From Deltaproteobacteria bacterium (GTDB lineage: Bacteria; JADJOY01): a stretch of 64,000 nt of DNA. Under the pieces are notes generated by a model, which saw nothing but the letters and a program-made list of their open reading frames with translations, did no database searches and was not told the origin of the DNA. Where the stretch lies: the NCBI GenBank assembly GCA_016713535.1, contig JADJOY010000001.1, positions 1 to 64,000 of the forward strand. The letters run 5' to 3'. This document shows, in pieces, positions 9,798 through 18,119 of this stretch (its first letter is position 1; each line of letters begins with the position of its first letter). A program made the position numbers and the translations under genes.

Positions 9798-10160
9798 TCA
9801 GCGGGTCTTGCGCTTGGCGGCGCGCTTCGCCGGCCGTGGCGCTGCGTGCGAGGTCCCCTTGGCGCCGGCCTGGCCGGCGATCGCGTCGAGGCGGCCGGTG
9901 AGCGCCGCGATCTGGCTCGCGAGGCCCTCGATGCGGTCCTCGATGCGCCGCACGTCGCCGCGCGACGGCACGCTCAGCAGACCGAGCACCATCTGCATGT
10001 TCTTGTCGAGCTGGTGCTTGGCCGAGAGCGCGCGCGTCATGGCCTGACCGAGCGCCTGCTGGAAGTGCTCGTTCTTCATCATCTCGCCCATCAGCTCCTG
10101 GAGCTTGTCGGTGCCGAGGCCGAGCAGTCGCTGCTGGAGGCCGTGTGTCGAGCGCGTCAT
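9798..10160 (-). CDS. Small coiled-coil, phasin-like protein
   Basis: This is a 120-residue protein from an ATG at 10160 behind a GGAGAG site. The sequence is helical throughout, with heptads around RRIEDRIEGLASQIAALTGRLDAI (residues 75-98), and ends in a basic Ala/Lys/Pro tail (AAPRPAKRAAKRKTR). Amphipathic helix, coiled coil and a histone-like lysine tail are typical of polyhydroxyalkanoate granule phasins (PhaF or PhaI-like), which coat granules and bind DNA. No PHA synthase is in the window, so the granule role is inference. It is divergent from the small heat-shock gene, sharing a 357-bp intergenic region. Confidence 0.55.
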   Translation of the reverse strand: MTRSTHGLQQRLLGLGTDKLQELMGEMMKNEHFQQALGQAMTRALSAKHQLDKNMQMVLGLLSVPSRGDVRRIEDRIEGLASQIAALTGRLDAIAGQAGAKGTSHAAPRPAKRAAKRKTR

Positions 10161-10408
10161 GTTCGTCTCTCCTGCTGAGCAGTCCGCGTGCCGCCGTGGC
10201 ACGGGCGCGTGGTCGTGCGGGGGAAGGGGCGCCGGGATGTGGCGCCAAGCGAGGGGTATCCGAGGGCTTTTTCCATCGTCAAGGCGTGGCACCCGGGGCT
10301 CGCGACGAGCAGGCGCGGGGCGCGCTGGTGTCTCGCGTGGGAGGGTCCGCGACGGTTCGGGGTCTCGGTTTCGAGACGGGCGCGGCCCGTCGCGTGACGC
10401 GTCCGCCC

Positions 10409-10436
10409 TTGACAGCCGGGTCGCGAGCCTTAGGTT
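10409..10436 (+). promoter_or_regulatory. Candidate promoter of the small heat-shock gene
   Basis: A perfect TTGACA lies at 10409-10414, followed after 16 bases by TAGGTT (10431-10436), a weak -10. It is about 80 bases upstream of the chosen hsp20 start, in an otherwise non-coding 357-bp divergent region. No CIRCE element or clear sigma-32 box was seen. Confidence 0.45.
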
Positions 10437-10517
10437 CGGCGTGCGGTGAGGGAGACCGGCCAGGTCACCGAAACCGCCTCGAAAACAGCCCAAGACATCA
10501 CCACCGAGGAGGATGAC

Positions 10518-10946
10518 ATGGCACTGCTCCGTTACTCGCCGCTCAACGATCCGTTCACGCTCGCCGAGGAAGTGTTCCGTGGCTGGCCGGTGCGCGGAGG
10601 CACGATCGAGAACGAAGGCTGGGCTCCGCGCGTCGACATCGACGAGGACAAGGACGCCGTTCGTCTCGCCGCCGACCTGCCCGGGATGGATCCCAAGTCC
10701 GTGGAGATCAGCATCGAGGACGACGTGCTGACGCTCAAAGGCGAGCGCAAGCGGGAGAAGAAGGCCGAGGGCAACGGCTTCCACCGCAGCGAGCGCTACT
10801 TCGGCGCCTTCGAGCGACGGTTCTCGCTGCCCCAGACCGTCGACCGCGACAAGATCGAGGCCAACTACCGGGACGGCGTGCTCTACCTGACGCTGCCCAA
10901 GCGCGATGAAGTGAAGCCCAAGAAGATCCAGGTCGCGGTGTCCTGA
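10518..10946 (+). CDS. Small heat-shock protein (Hsp20/alpha-crystallin)
   Basis: This is a 142-residue ATP-independent chaperone that holds unfolding proteins. The ATG at 10518 is preceded by a clear GAGGAGG site and is preferred over a GTG at 10446 in the same frame. The alpha-crystallin domain runs from APRVDIDEDKDAVRLAADLPG (about residue 33) to the end, with the conserved GVLYLTLPK near residue 125. The carboxy-terminal extension (DEVKPKKIQVAVS) contains IQV, a variant of the IxI/V oligomerisation motif. The gene stands alone between its own promoter and a strong terminator. Confidence 0.93.
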   Translation: MALLRYSPLNDPFTLAEEVFRGWPVRGGTIENEGWAPRVDIDEDKDAVRLAADLPGMDPKSVEISIEDDVLTLKGERKREKKAEGNGFHRSERYFGAFERRFSLPQTVDRDKIEANYRDGVLYLTLPKRDEVKPKKIQVAVS

Positions 10947-11030
10947 ACGAGGGCGACTGCGTCCGCACGCTCGGTGGCCGGCGCGAGCCGCCACCCCGTT
11001 GACCGGCCGATCCAGAGCCGGTGCCTTCTC

Positions 11031-11075
11031 GAGCCCGCCCACCCGGCCGACCGTGGTGGGCGGGCTCTGTGTTTT
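11031..11075 (+). terminator. Intrinsic terminator of hsp20
   Basis: A perfect 13-bp stem (GAGCCCGCCCACC at 11031-11043 with GGTGGGCGGGCTC at 11055-11067) has an 11-base loop and is followed by TGTGTTTT. It lies 85 bases after the hsp20 stop. Confidence 0.85.
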
Positions 11076-11082
11076 CTCGGGG

Positions 11083-11425
11083 GGCTGTTCCAGCCCCCCG
11101 CCCGCGCGGATTGAATCCGCGCGGGTCCCACCCCCGAGTCACTCGCTTCGCTCGCGGCGTCGCGCTGCGACGCGCCGATCGACGGGACCGCGCGTGGACC
11201 GATCCCCGATCCAGCGGAGCCCGTGCGGCGAACCGCGCGGCTGTTCCAGCCCCCCGCCCGCGCGGAGTGAATCCGCGCGGGTCCCACCCCGAGGCGCTCG
11301 CTTCGCTCGCGGCGTCGCGCTGCGACGCGCCGATCGACGGGACCGCGCGTGGACCGATCCCCAATCCAGCTGAGCCCGTGCGGCGAACCGCGCGGCTGTT
11401 CCAGCCCCCCGCACGCCCGGATCTC
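11083..11425. repeat. Direct repeats of about 155 bp built from palindromes (two copies plus a partial third)
   Basis: Copies start at 11083, 11239 and 11394, each with GGCTGTTCCAGCCCCC; the third copy is cut short. Copies one and two are nearly identical over 155 bases. Each contains a 10-bp perfect hairpin (CCCGCGCGGA / TCCGCGCGGG, loop TTGAA or GTGAA), then CTCGCTTCGCTCGCGG and a CGTCGC...GCGACG palindrome. No coding function is apparent. The structure resembles REP/BIME-type extragenic palindromes arranged as a tandem array. Confidence 0.8.
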
Positions 11426-11479
11426 GATCGTTGAGGCTTCCCGCCAGCCAAGCGGCGGGCTCCAGCCGTGTCGGCCCGG

Positions 11480-11543
11480 CGACGGGGGATGGAACCCCCG
11501 TCGCTACGATGGCTTTCGTAGCGCGGGGGCTCCGTCCCCCGCG
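11480..11543. repeat. Three consecutive palindromes
   Basis: Three hairpins lie back to back: CGACGGGGG/CCCCCGTCG (11480-11503), GCTACGA/TCGTAGC (11503-11522) and CGCGGGGG/CCCCCGCG (11522-11543). They adjoin the 155-bp repeats but have different sequence, so they look like a second class of extragenic palindrome inserted in the same gap. The only neighbouring gene end is that of the membrane protein at 11631. Confidence 0.75.
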
Positions 11544-11630
11544 GCGCTTCGCTCTCGCTCGATCTCTTCGCAGGCTCGCTGCGAGGGACCCTGGGCCGAG
11601 TCGACTCTTGGGTGACAGCGGAACGCCGGC

Positions 11631-12278
11631 TCACCAGCGATAGAAGCCGACCATCGCGAAGAACACGAGGAAGCCGGCGATCACCAGGAACTCGAGCGGG
11701 AACCAGGCGCCCGTGGTGGACCGAACCCGCTCGGGTGGAGGCGCTCCTTCCACGAGCATCGCGTCGATCAGCTCGCGCAAGCGCCAGTCGAAGCCGATCG
11801 CCGGCGGCAGGTAGCGCACTCGCAGCCGCGCGATCGCCGGACGCGTGCCGTCGCCGGCATCGACCGTGGCCCACAGCCGCTTCGAGCGCTGACGCCGATC
11901 CCACGCCGACGGGTTGCCACCTTGGTAGGCGACCAGGTCCACGCCGTCGCGCGCGCGCTCGAGGCGGACGCGCCCCGCGACCGGCAGCTCGAGATCGAGT
12001 TGGATCCCCGAGCAGCCGGGAACCTTGCCCACGATCCAGGCCACCAGGTGAACCGCGGTGAGGGCGGCGCCCATCTGCAGCGCCCCTTGTGAACCGAGCG
12101 CGAACGCGGCGCGCACCGTGCCTTGCGCCAGCGCGCCGATGCCGGCGGCAGCGAGCCCCATCGCCAGCGCCACGTCGAGGACCAGCGGGATGCGCTCGAT
12201 CCACGCGCGGCGGGTCTGCATCCGCCAGATCAGGTAGGCGAGGGCGAGGAGCAGGGCGAGCGCGCCGAACGTGCGCAT
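11631..12278 (-). CDS. Uncharacterised membrane protein
   Basis: I do not recognise a family. The 215-residue protein (ATG at 12278; an in-frame ATG five codons upstream at 12293 is possible, and neither has a strong ribosome site) has an amino-terminal hydrophobic helix, two more around residues 35-90 (VLDVALAMGLAAAGIGAL and ALTAVHLVAWIVG) and a final helix (WFPLEFLVIAGFLVFFAMV). The soluble domain between them (about residues 95-185) is beta-rich, with LDLELPVAGRVRLERA and RLRVRYLPPAIGF. It follows the CDF transporter by 78 bases on the same strand and may be the last gene of a three-gene unit. Confidence 0.65.
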   Translation of the reverse strand: MRTFGALALLLALAYLIWRMQTRRAWIERIPLVLDVALAMGLAAAGIGALAQGTVRAAFALGSQGALQMGAALTAVHLVAWIVGKVPGCSGIQLDLELPVAGRVRLERARDGVDLVAYQGGNPSAWDRRQRSKRLWATVDAGDGTRPAIARLRVRYLPPAIGFDWRLRELIDAMLVEGAPPPERVRSTTGAWFPLEFLVIAGFLVFFAMVGFYRW

Positions 12279-12356
12279 CGTAGAGGGACCCACGAGAGGA
12301 CGGAGCGGGATGCTACCAGTCTGCTCGCGATTGGTGCGAGCGCCGAGCTGCGACCG

Positions 12357-13421
12357 TCACTCGTCGTCGCGCGCCGCCCGCACGTGGTGGACCTCGACGG
12401 TGAGGTGGCAGACGTCCTCCACCGCGCGGACCCGCGCGCGGTAGTGGTCCGGCTCGCGCGGCTCGTGCTCGGCCACCGCCACCACGCACGCGCGCCGGTT
12501 GGGGCCGATCTCCCACAGGTGCAGGTCGAGTACCCGGCTCGTGCCCTCCGCTTCGAGGGCGCTGCGCAGCCGCTCGGTCCGCAGCGGCTCGATCGCGGCG
12601 TCGAGGAGCTGGCGCGCGGACCCACGCGCGAGGTCGAACGCCCAGCGGCTGATGACCACCGCGCCGACGATCCCCATGAGCGGGTCGAGCACGGTCCAGT
12701 GCAGGTAGCGTCCGGCGAGGAGCGCGACGATCGCCAGCACGCTCGTGAAGGCGTCGGCGATCACGTGCAGGTACGCCGACCGCAGGTTGTGGTCGTGGCC
12801 GCCGGGATGCGCGGGCGCTTCACCGGCGTCGGCGGCGTGGTGGTGACCGAGCGCGTGATCGCCGGCGTGATGCTGCGCGGCGCGGTCGTGGTGGTCGTCA
12901 CCGACGCCGTGATCGTGATCGTGGTCGTGGTCGTGGTGGTGATGGCCGGCAGGAGCGTGGTCGTCGTGCCCGACGCCCAGTAGGACCGCGCACCCCAGGT
13001 TCACGATCAGCCCCAGCACCGCGATCGGCAGCGCCTCTGCGAACTGGATGGTCACCGGCGAGATCAGCCGCCGGCCGGACTCGACACCCATCCACAGCGC
13101 CACCAGACCGAGCAGCACCGCGCTCGTGTAGCCGGCGAGGGCGTAGGTCTTGCCGGTGCCGAAACTGTAGCGAGGGTCGTCGGCGCGGCGTCGCGCGAAC
13201 GCGTAGGCGAGTGCCGAGAGACCGAGTGCCCCGGCGTGGGTGGCCATGTGCCAGCCGTCGGCGGTGAGCGCGAGCGATCCCGTGAGCTTCCCCACGGCGA
13301 TCTCGAGCACCATCATCGCGGCGGTCACGCCCACCACGATCCGGGTGCGCGCCTCGGCGCGCCCGACGCCCGCATGGGACGCATGGTCGTTGGCGAGGGA
13401 GGGGTGAAGCGAGTCGCTCAT
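12357..13421 (-). CDS. Cation-diffusion facilitator with His-rich loop (DmeF/CzcD type)
   Basis: This is a 354-residue inner-membrane metal/proton antiporter exporting divalent ions such as Zn, Co, Cd or Ni. Six membrane helices are seen, with metal-site motifs ADGWHMATH in helix II and HVIADAFTSV in helix V. Between helices IV and V lies a very long His/Asp-rich cytoplasmic loop of about 60 residues (HHHHDHDHDHDHDHG and further HH pairs), as in the DmeF branch. The carboxy-terminal domain ends with LTVEVHHVRA, typical of the CDF cytoplasmic domain. A stretch of HD codons makes this one of the most repetitive parts of the window. It is 40 bp downstream of the FAD oxidoreductase on the same strand. 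Confidence 0.92.
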   Translation of the reverse strand: MSDSLHPSLANDHASHAGVGRAEARTRIVVGVTAAMMVLEIAVGKLTGSLALTADGWHMATHAGALGLSALAYAFARRRADDPRYSFGTGKTYALAGYTSAVLLGLVALWMGVESGRRLISPVTIQFAEALPIAVLGLIVNLGCAVLLGVGHDDHAPAGHHHHDHDHDHDHGVGDDHHDRAAQHHAGDHALGHHHAADAGEAPAHPGGHDHNLRSAYLHVIADAFTSVLAIVALLAGRYLHWTVLDPLMGIVGAVVISRWAFDLARGSARQLLDAAIEPLRTERLRSALEAEGTSRVLDLHLWEIGPNRRACVVAVAEHEPREPDHYRARVRAVEDVCHLTVEVHHVRAARDDE

Positions 13422-13461
13422 CTCGTGGGGTCCCGACGACCAATCTAGCGGGCGATGGCGG

Positions 13462-15054
13462 TCAGGCCAGCCCGAGGGCCGCGAGCGCATGCCGGGCGGC
13501 GCGGACGCCATCGAGGGCGGCGGTGGTGATGCCGCCCGCGTAGCCGGCGCCCTCGCCAGCGGGGAAGAGCCCCGCGGTGCCGAGCGCCTCGCCGCCCCCG
13601 GTGCGCGGGATGCGGATCGGCGACGAGGTGCGGGTCTCGACGCCGACCAGCACCGCCTCGTCGTTCACGAAGCCCGGCATCTGCGCGCCGAAGCGGCGCA
13701 GCCCCTCGCGCAACGGCTCGATCACCCACCCCGGCAAGCAGCCGTCGAGCGCGGTGGGTGTCACGCCGGGCCGGTAGCTCGAGCGCAGCGGGTCCTCGGA
13801 CGGCCGGCCCGCGAGGAAGTCGACCAGGCGCTGCGCCGGGGCGTGGTAGTCGCCCCCGCCTAGGGCGAAGGCCGCCTCTTCCCAGCGGCGCTGGAAGGCG
13901 ACGCCGGCGAGCGGGTCGCTCGCGCCGCCAAAGTCACTGGCTTCGAGCGACACCACGACGCCGCTGTTGGCGCGCGGCGCCGCGCGCGAGTGCGCGCTCA
14001 TTCCATTCGTGACCACGGCGCCGGCTTCGCTGGTGGCGGCGAGGATGCGGCCGCCAGGGCACATACAGAACGTGTACACGCCGCGCCCGGCCGCCTCCGC
14101 CGTGAGGTTGTAGTCGGCGGGCGGCAGCCCCGCGCCACGCGTCTCGCGTCGCGCGCCGTAGCGCGCGACGTCCACGCACCACTGCGGGTGCTCGACCCGC
14201 ACGCCGATCGCGAACGGCTTGGCCTCGAGGGCCACACCCGCGCGGGCCAGCTCGGCGAAGGTGTCGCGGGCGCTGTGGCCGGTGGCGAGGAGGGTCGCGT
14301 GCGGCCGTAGTACCGAGCCGTCGCTCAGCACCAGCTCCTCGAGCCGGCCCGCGCTCACCTCGAAGCGCTCGGCGCGCTCCCCGAAGCCGAGCACCACGCC
14401 CGCCTCGTGGAAGGTCGCCCTCAGGTTGCGCAGCACGTCGCGCAGCCGGTCCGTGCCGATGTGCGGCCGTCCGTCGGTGAGGATTTCGGAGGGCGCGCCG
14501 AACTCCACGAAGCGCCTGAGCACCAGCTCCAGATCCGCGTCGCGGCGGCGGGTGTAGAGCTTGCCGTCGGAGAAGGTGCCGGCGCCGCCCTCGCCGAACT
14601 GGATGTTGCTCTCGGGATCGAAGGCGCCGCCGCGGAAGAAGCGCGCCACGTCGCGCGAGCGGCGCTCGACCGGGTGGCCGCGCTCGACGACCCGCGGCAC
14701 CACGCCCGCCTCGAGAAACGTCATCACCGCGAACAGCCCCGCGGGCCCGGCGCCGATCACGACCGGCTGGACGTCTCCGCGGCGGCGCCCGATGGCGAAG
14801 GGCGCTGGCGGCGCCGGCGCGCGCGCCACGTTGGGGTGGCGCGCCGCCTCGAGCACCGCGTCCTCCCCTTCGACCTCGGCGTCGACGGTGACGACCCACC
14901 GCGGCGGACGGGTGCGCGCGTCGAGCGAGCGCCGCACCAGCGTCACGCCACGCACGGCGGCGCGGGGGATCCCGAGCGCGCGCGCCGCGGCCAGCGCCCA
15001 CCCCTCGGCGTCGTCGCGCGAGGTGAACCTCAGGTCACGGATGCGGATCGCCAT
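13462..15054 (-). CDS. FAD-dependent oxidoreductase (COG2509-type dehydrogenase)
   Basis: This is a 530-residue protein from an ATG at 15054. The first 90 residues form an amino-terminal domain (IRIRDLRFTSRDDAEGW), followed by the FAD-binding Rossmann motif VIGAGPAGLFAV near residue 99. Further family signatures are FGEGGAGTFSDGKLYTRR, ATGHSARDTFAEL, YTFCMCPGGRI, NGMSAHSR and the final GEGAGYAGGITTAALDG, the second nucleotide-contact motif. These place it in the uncharacterised NAD(P)/FAD-dependent oxidoreductase family related to bacterial HI0933-like flavoproteins. Substrate is unknown. It is the first gene of a minus-strand group with the metal exporter. Confidence 0.88.
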   Translation of the reverse strand: MAIRIRDLRFTSRDDAEGWALAAARALGIPRAAVRGVTLVRRSLDARTRPPRWVVTVDAEVEGEDAVLEAARHPNVARAPAPPAPFAIGRRRGDVQPVVIGAGPAGLFAVMTFLEAGVVPRVVERGHPVERRSRDVARFFRGGAFDPESNIQFGEGGAGTFSDGKLYTRRRDADLELVLRRFVEFGAPSEILTDGRPHIGTDRLRDVLRNLRATFHEAGVVLGFGERAERFEVSAGRLEELVLSDGSVLRPHATLLATGHSARDTFAELARAGVALEAKPFAIGVRVEHPQWCVDVARYGARRETRGAGLPPADYNLTAEAAGRGVYTFCMCPGGRILAATSEAGAVVTNGMSAHSRAAPRANSGVVVSLEASDFGGASDPLAGVAFQRRWEEAAFALGGGDYHAPAQRLVDFLAGRPSEDPLRSSYRPGVTPTALDGCLPGWVIEPLREGLRRFGAQMPGFVNDEAVLVGVETRTSSPIRIPRTGGGEALGTAGLFPAGEGAGYAGGITTAALDGVRAARHALAALGLA

Positions 15055-15231
15055 GGTGCGGTGGATCGAGCGCCCGAGCGCCGGCGCGCACGGACCGTGG
15101 GCCGGGCGTGGGGAGGATCCCCCGAGGCCCCGCGCGGCACGACACCTTTTCGCGAGGGGCCGCGGCAGGATAGAACCTTCGTCCGATCCGCCAGGGCGAG
15201 TTAGCACGCGCCCTCCCCGAGGAACAGACCG

Positions 15232-15699
15232 ATGCGCCGAACCGTGCTCGCCGTGCTCGCGCTGCCGTGCGTGTTGCTCGCCTCGTGCGCGTACCTCGGG
15301 CAGGTCTCGCCCGACGACATCAAGGTGAAGGTGCTCGACGTGGACGTCGGAGTGCCGCGCTCGGGTGGCCTGCCGCTCAACTTCCGGGTGCTGCTCACGA
15401 ACTTCTCCGGCGCCACTCAGAAGATCCAGGCGGTCGACTACACCCTCAAGATCAACGAGGAGCAGTTCCTGTCCGGCAACGTCACCACCCCGATCGTGCT
15501 CGAGCAGAACGCTCAGACCGAGGTCGAGCTGCCCCTCACGGTGAACTACGACTCGATCGGCAAGACCCTCAAGTCGCTGGTGCGGCTCTCCAAGAACCGC
15601 TACGTGTTGCAGGGGAACGTGGTGGTGGACTCGCTCTTCGGTAACGTCCACGTGCCGTTCCGGCGCGAGGGCGAGATCGGCCCCGCCGGGCTCGAGTGA
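15232..15699 (+). CDS. LEA-type (WHy-domain) lipoprotein
   Basis: This is a 155-residue protein with a lipoprotein signal: MRRTVLAVLALPCVLLASC, with Cys19 as the lipidation site. The remainder is a single immunoglobulin-like WHy/LEA-2 domain, with the conserved DVGVPRSGGLPLNFRVLLTN strand and a VQAVDYTLKINEEQFL-like segment (residues about 40-90). Such proteins are found in many deltaproteobacteria and may stabilise envelope components during drying; the role is not established. It precedes the pilT pair by 88 bases on the same strand and is possibly co-transcribed with them. Confidence 0.8.
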   Translation: MRRTVLAVLALPCVLLASCAYLGQVSPDDIKVKVLDVDVGVPRSGGLPLNFRVLLTNFSGATQKIQAVDYTLKINEEQFLSGNVTTPIVLEQNAQTEVELPLTVNYDSIGKTLKSLVRLSKNRYVLQGNVVVDSLFGNVHVPFRREGEIGPAGLE

Positions 15700-15787
15700 C
15701 CGCCCGGCGCGCTCGGCGCCGCCGCGCTCGCCCCGTGGTCTCCAACCGCCGAGCTCCCGCGTCCGCGCCGGCCCCAGGAAGCCCTCG

Positions 15788-16851
15788 ATGCCACGAATCG
15801 ACACCTTGCTGGGACGCGCCCGCCAGATGGGCGCATCCGACCTTCACCTGTCGGGCGGTTCGCCGCCGATGCTGCGCATGCTCGGCGACCTCAAGCGGGT
15901 CGACGGGCCGCCGCTAGCCGAGAGCGACGTCGAGGGCTGCTCCTCGAGATCCTCGAGCCGGCGCAGCGCCGCGAGCTCGAGGAGCGCCAGAGCGTCGACC
16001 TCGCCTACGAGGTGCCGAGCGCCGGTCGCTATCGCGGCAACGTCTTTCGCGCGCGCGGCGGCCTCAACGGCATCTTCCGCGTGATCCCGCTGCGCGTGCC
16101 CACGATCGACTCGCTGGTGCTGCCCGCCAAGGTGAAGGAGTTCGTGAGCTTTCCGCACGGGCTGGTGCTGGTCACGGGTCCGGCCGGTCAGGGCAAGACC
16201 TGCACCCTCGCGGCGCTCATCAAGCTGATCAACGAGTCGAGCGCCAAGCACATCCTCACGGTCGAGGATCCGATCGAGTTCATCCACCCGCGCGGGCACT
16301 CGCTCATCAACCAGCGCGCCGTGCATCGCGACACCGAGGGGTTCGCTTCGGCGCTGCGGGCGGCGCTGCGCGAGGACCCGGACGTCATCATGATCGGCGA
16401 GCTGCGTGATCAGGAGACGATCTCGAATGCGATCCGCGCCGCCGAGACGGGCCACCTGGTGTTCGGCACGCTCATGACCACGTCCGCGCACAAGACCGTC
16501 GACCGCATCATCGACGCCTACCCGGCCAACCAGCAGTCGCAGGTGCGCACGATGCTCTCCGAGTCGCTGCGCGCGATCGTCTCGCAGAAGCTGGTGCGCA
16601 ACGCCGAGGGCCGCGCGATGGTCGCGGCCACCGAGATCCTGATCGCCACCCCGCCGGTCGCCAACCTGATCCGCGAGGCGAAGACCTTCCAGATCCCGTC
16701 GGTGCTGCAGACTGGACGCGCGCTCGGCATGCACCGCCTGGAGGAGTCGCTGCGCGACCTCGCCAAGCTCGGCGCGATCACGGCCGAGGCCGCCCTGGAG
16801 AAGGCGAACGACCCGCGCACGCTGCGCGAGCTGCTGGGGATACGGCCATGA
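15788..16851 (+). CDS. PilT/PilU-type retraction ATPase 1 (frame broken by one base)
   Basis: An ATG at 15788 begins MPRIDTLLGRARQMGASDLHLSGG, the standard PilT amino terminus. At about 15938 one base is missing (GAGGGC-TGCTCC). In the shifted frame the text continues LLEILEPAQRRELEERQSVDLAYEVP and runs to the stop at 16849-16851, about 354 residues in all. Walker A is GPAGQGKT, the Asp box is TVEDPIEFIHP and Walker B is DVIMIGELRD. The His box, normally GTLHTTSA, reads GTLMTTSA, losing a conserved nucleotide-contact His. It overlaps the second pilT by 4 bases (ATGA). The altered His box suggests an accessory, PilU-like partner. The single lost base is probably a sequence error. Confidence 0.82.
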
Positions 16852-18074
16852 GCGAACAGATCCACACCCTCATCCGTGAGCTCAAGGAGCGGCGCGGCTC
16901 CGACCTGCACCTGTCGCCGGGCTACCCGATCATCATGCGGCTCAACGGCGAGCTCACCGAGCGCGATCCCACCGTGCTCACGCCCGCGCACACCAAGGGC
17001 TGGATCGAGCCGATGCTCGACGTACGCCTCAAGGCCGACCTCGAGCGCGCCGGCGAGGCCGACTTCGCCGTCGAGGTGCCGAACGTGGCGCGTGCCCGCG
17101 CCAACGTGTTCCGCACCCAGCGCGGCCTCGCCGCGGTGTTCCGCCTGATTCCCGAGCAGATCCCATCGATGGACGACCTCGCCCTGCCGCCCGCCCTGCA
17201 GGCGATCCCCAAACTCCGTAGCGGGCTCGTGCTCGTCACCGGCCCGACCGGCAGCGGCAAGAGCACGACGCTCGCGGCGATCCTGGACGCGATCAACCGC
17301 GAGCGCGAGGCGCACATCCTCACCATCGAGGACCCGATCGAGTTCGTGCACCCCAACAAGCGCTCCCACGTCACCCAGCGCGCGGTGGGCATCCACGCGC
17401 CGTCGTTTGCGGACGCGATCCGCTCGGCGGGCCGCGAGGACCCCGACGTGATCCTGGTCGGTGAGATGCGCGACCTCGAGACGATCTCGCAGGCGCTCAC
17501 CTGCGCCGAGTTCGGCATCTTGGTTTTCGGGACGTTGCACACCAACTCGGCGCCCAAGAGCGTCGACCGCATCGTCGACAGCTTCCCCGCCGACCAGCAG
17601 AGCCAGGTGCGCTCGATGCTGGCGGAGTCGCTCAAGGTGGTGGTCGCGCAGCGCCTGCTGCGAACCAAGGACGGACAGGGGCGCGCGGGCGCCTTCGAGA
17701 TCCTCATCTCGAGCGCTGCGATCGCGAACCTGATCCGCGAGGGAAAGACCTCGCAGCTTCAGAGCGTGATGCAGACCGGCACCCAGGTCGGCATGCAGAC
17801 GATGGATCAAGCGCTCGCCAAGCTGGTCGCGTCGGGCAAGGTCGCGCTCGAACAGGCGGCCGAGTGCGCGAGCGATCCGCAGGCGCTTGCACGCCTCGCG
17901 GGTGGCCCGGTCGGTGGCGCTGGCGGGCCCCCGACCCCGGCCGGTCCGCGCGGACCCACGCCCGGGGCGCCGCCCGCCACAGGGCGACCCGGCGTGGGAC
18001 CTGGCACCAACCCACCGGGAACCCGTCCCGGAGGGATCGGCGGGCCTGGGCGACAGCCCGGAACGGGACGCTGA
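16848..18074 (+). CDS. pilT: PilT-type retraction ATPase 2 with Pro/Gly tail
   Basis: This 408-residue hexameric ATPase drives pilus depolymerisation at the inner membrane. It has all PilT landmarks: GPTGSGKSTTLAA (Walker A), TIEDPIEFVH (Asp box), DVILVGEMRDLETI (Walker B), GTLHTNSAPKSVDRI (His box) and AIANLIREGKTSQLQSVMQTG. Unlike its upstream neighbour it keeps the His. After the ATPase core ends near residue 350, a tail of about 58 residues made almost only of Gly, Pro, Arg and Thr follows; it is not part of the family. The start overlaps the first pilT by 4 bases, giving translational coupling. Together they look like a PilT/PilU pair. Confidence 0.92.
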   Translation: MSEQIHTLIRELKERRGSDLHLSPGYPIIMRLNGELTERDPTVLTPAHTKGWIEPMLDVRLKADLERAGEADFAVEVPNVARARANVFRTQRGLAAVFRLIPEQIPSMDDLALPPALQAIPKLRSGLVLVTGPTGSGKSTTLAAILDAINREREAHILTIEDPIEFVHPNKRSHVTQRAVGIHAPSFADAIRSAGREDPDVILVGEMRDLETISQALTCAEFGILVFGTLHTNSAPKSVDRIVDSFPADQQSQVRSMLAESLKVVVAQRLLRTKDGQGRAGAFEILISSAAIANLIREGKTSQLQSVMQTGTQVGMQTMDQALAKLVASGKVALEQAAECASDPQALARLAGGPVGGAGGPPTPAGPRGPTPGAPPATGRPGVGPGTNPPGTRPGGIGGPGRQPGTGR

Positions 18075-18119
18075 CAGGCTCGGTCGCGCTGCGCCACGAC
18101 GGCATCACCAGGAGGTGGG

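Noticed and set aside
10284-10300. Sigma-54 promoter beginning TGGCAC
   Set aside because: The -24-like hexamer is present but no TTGC follows at the required spacing.
10446-10517. Longer hsp20 start at GTG 10446
   Set aside because: No ribosome site precedes it, whereas the ATG at 10518 follows GAGGAGG and gives the normal family amino terminus.
11083-11425. CRISPR array
   Set aside because: Repeat units are about 155 bp, too long, without variable spacers, and no cas gene is present.
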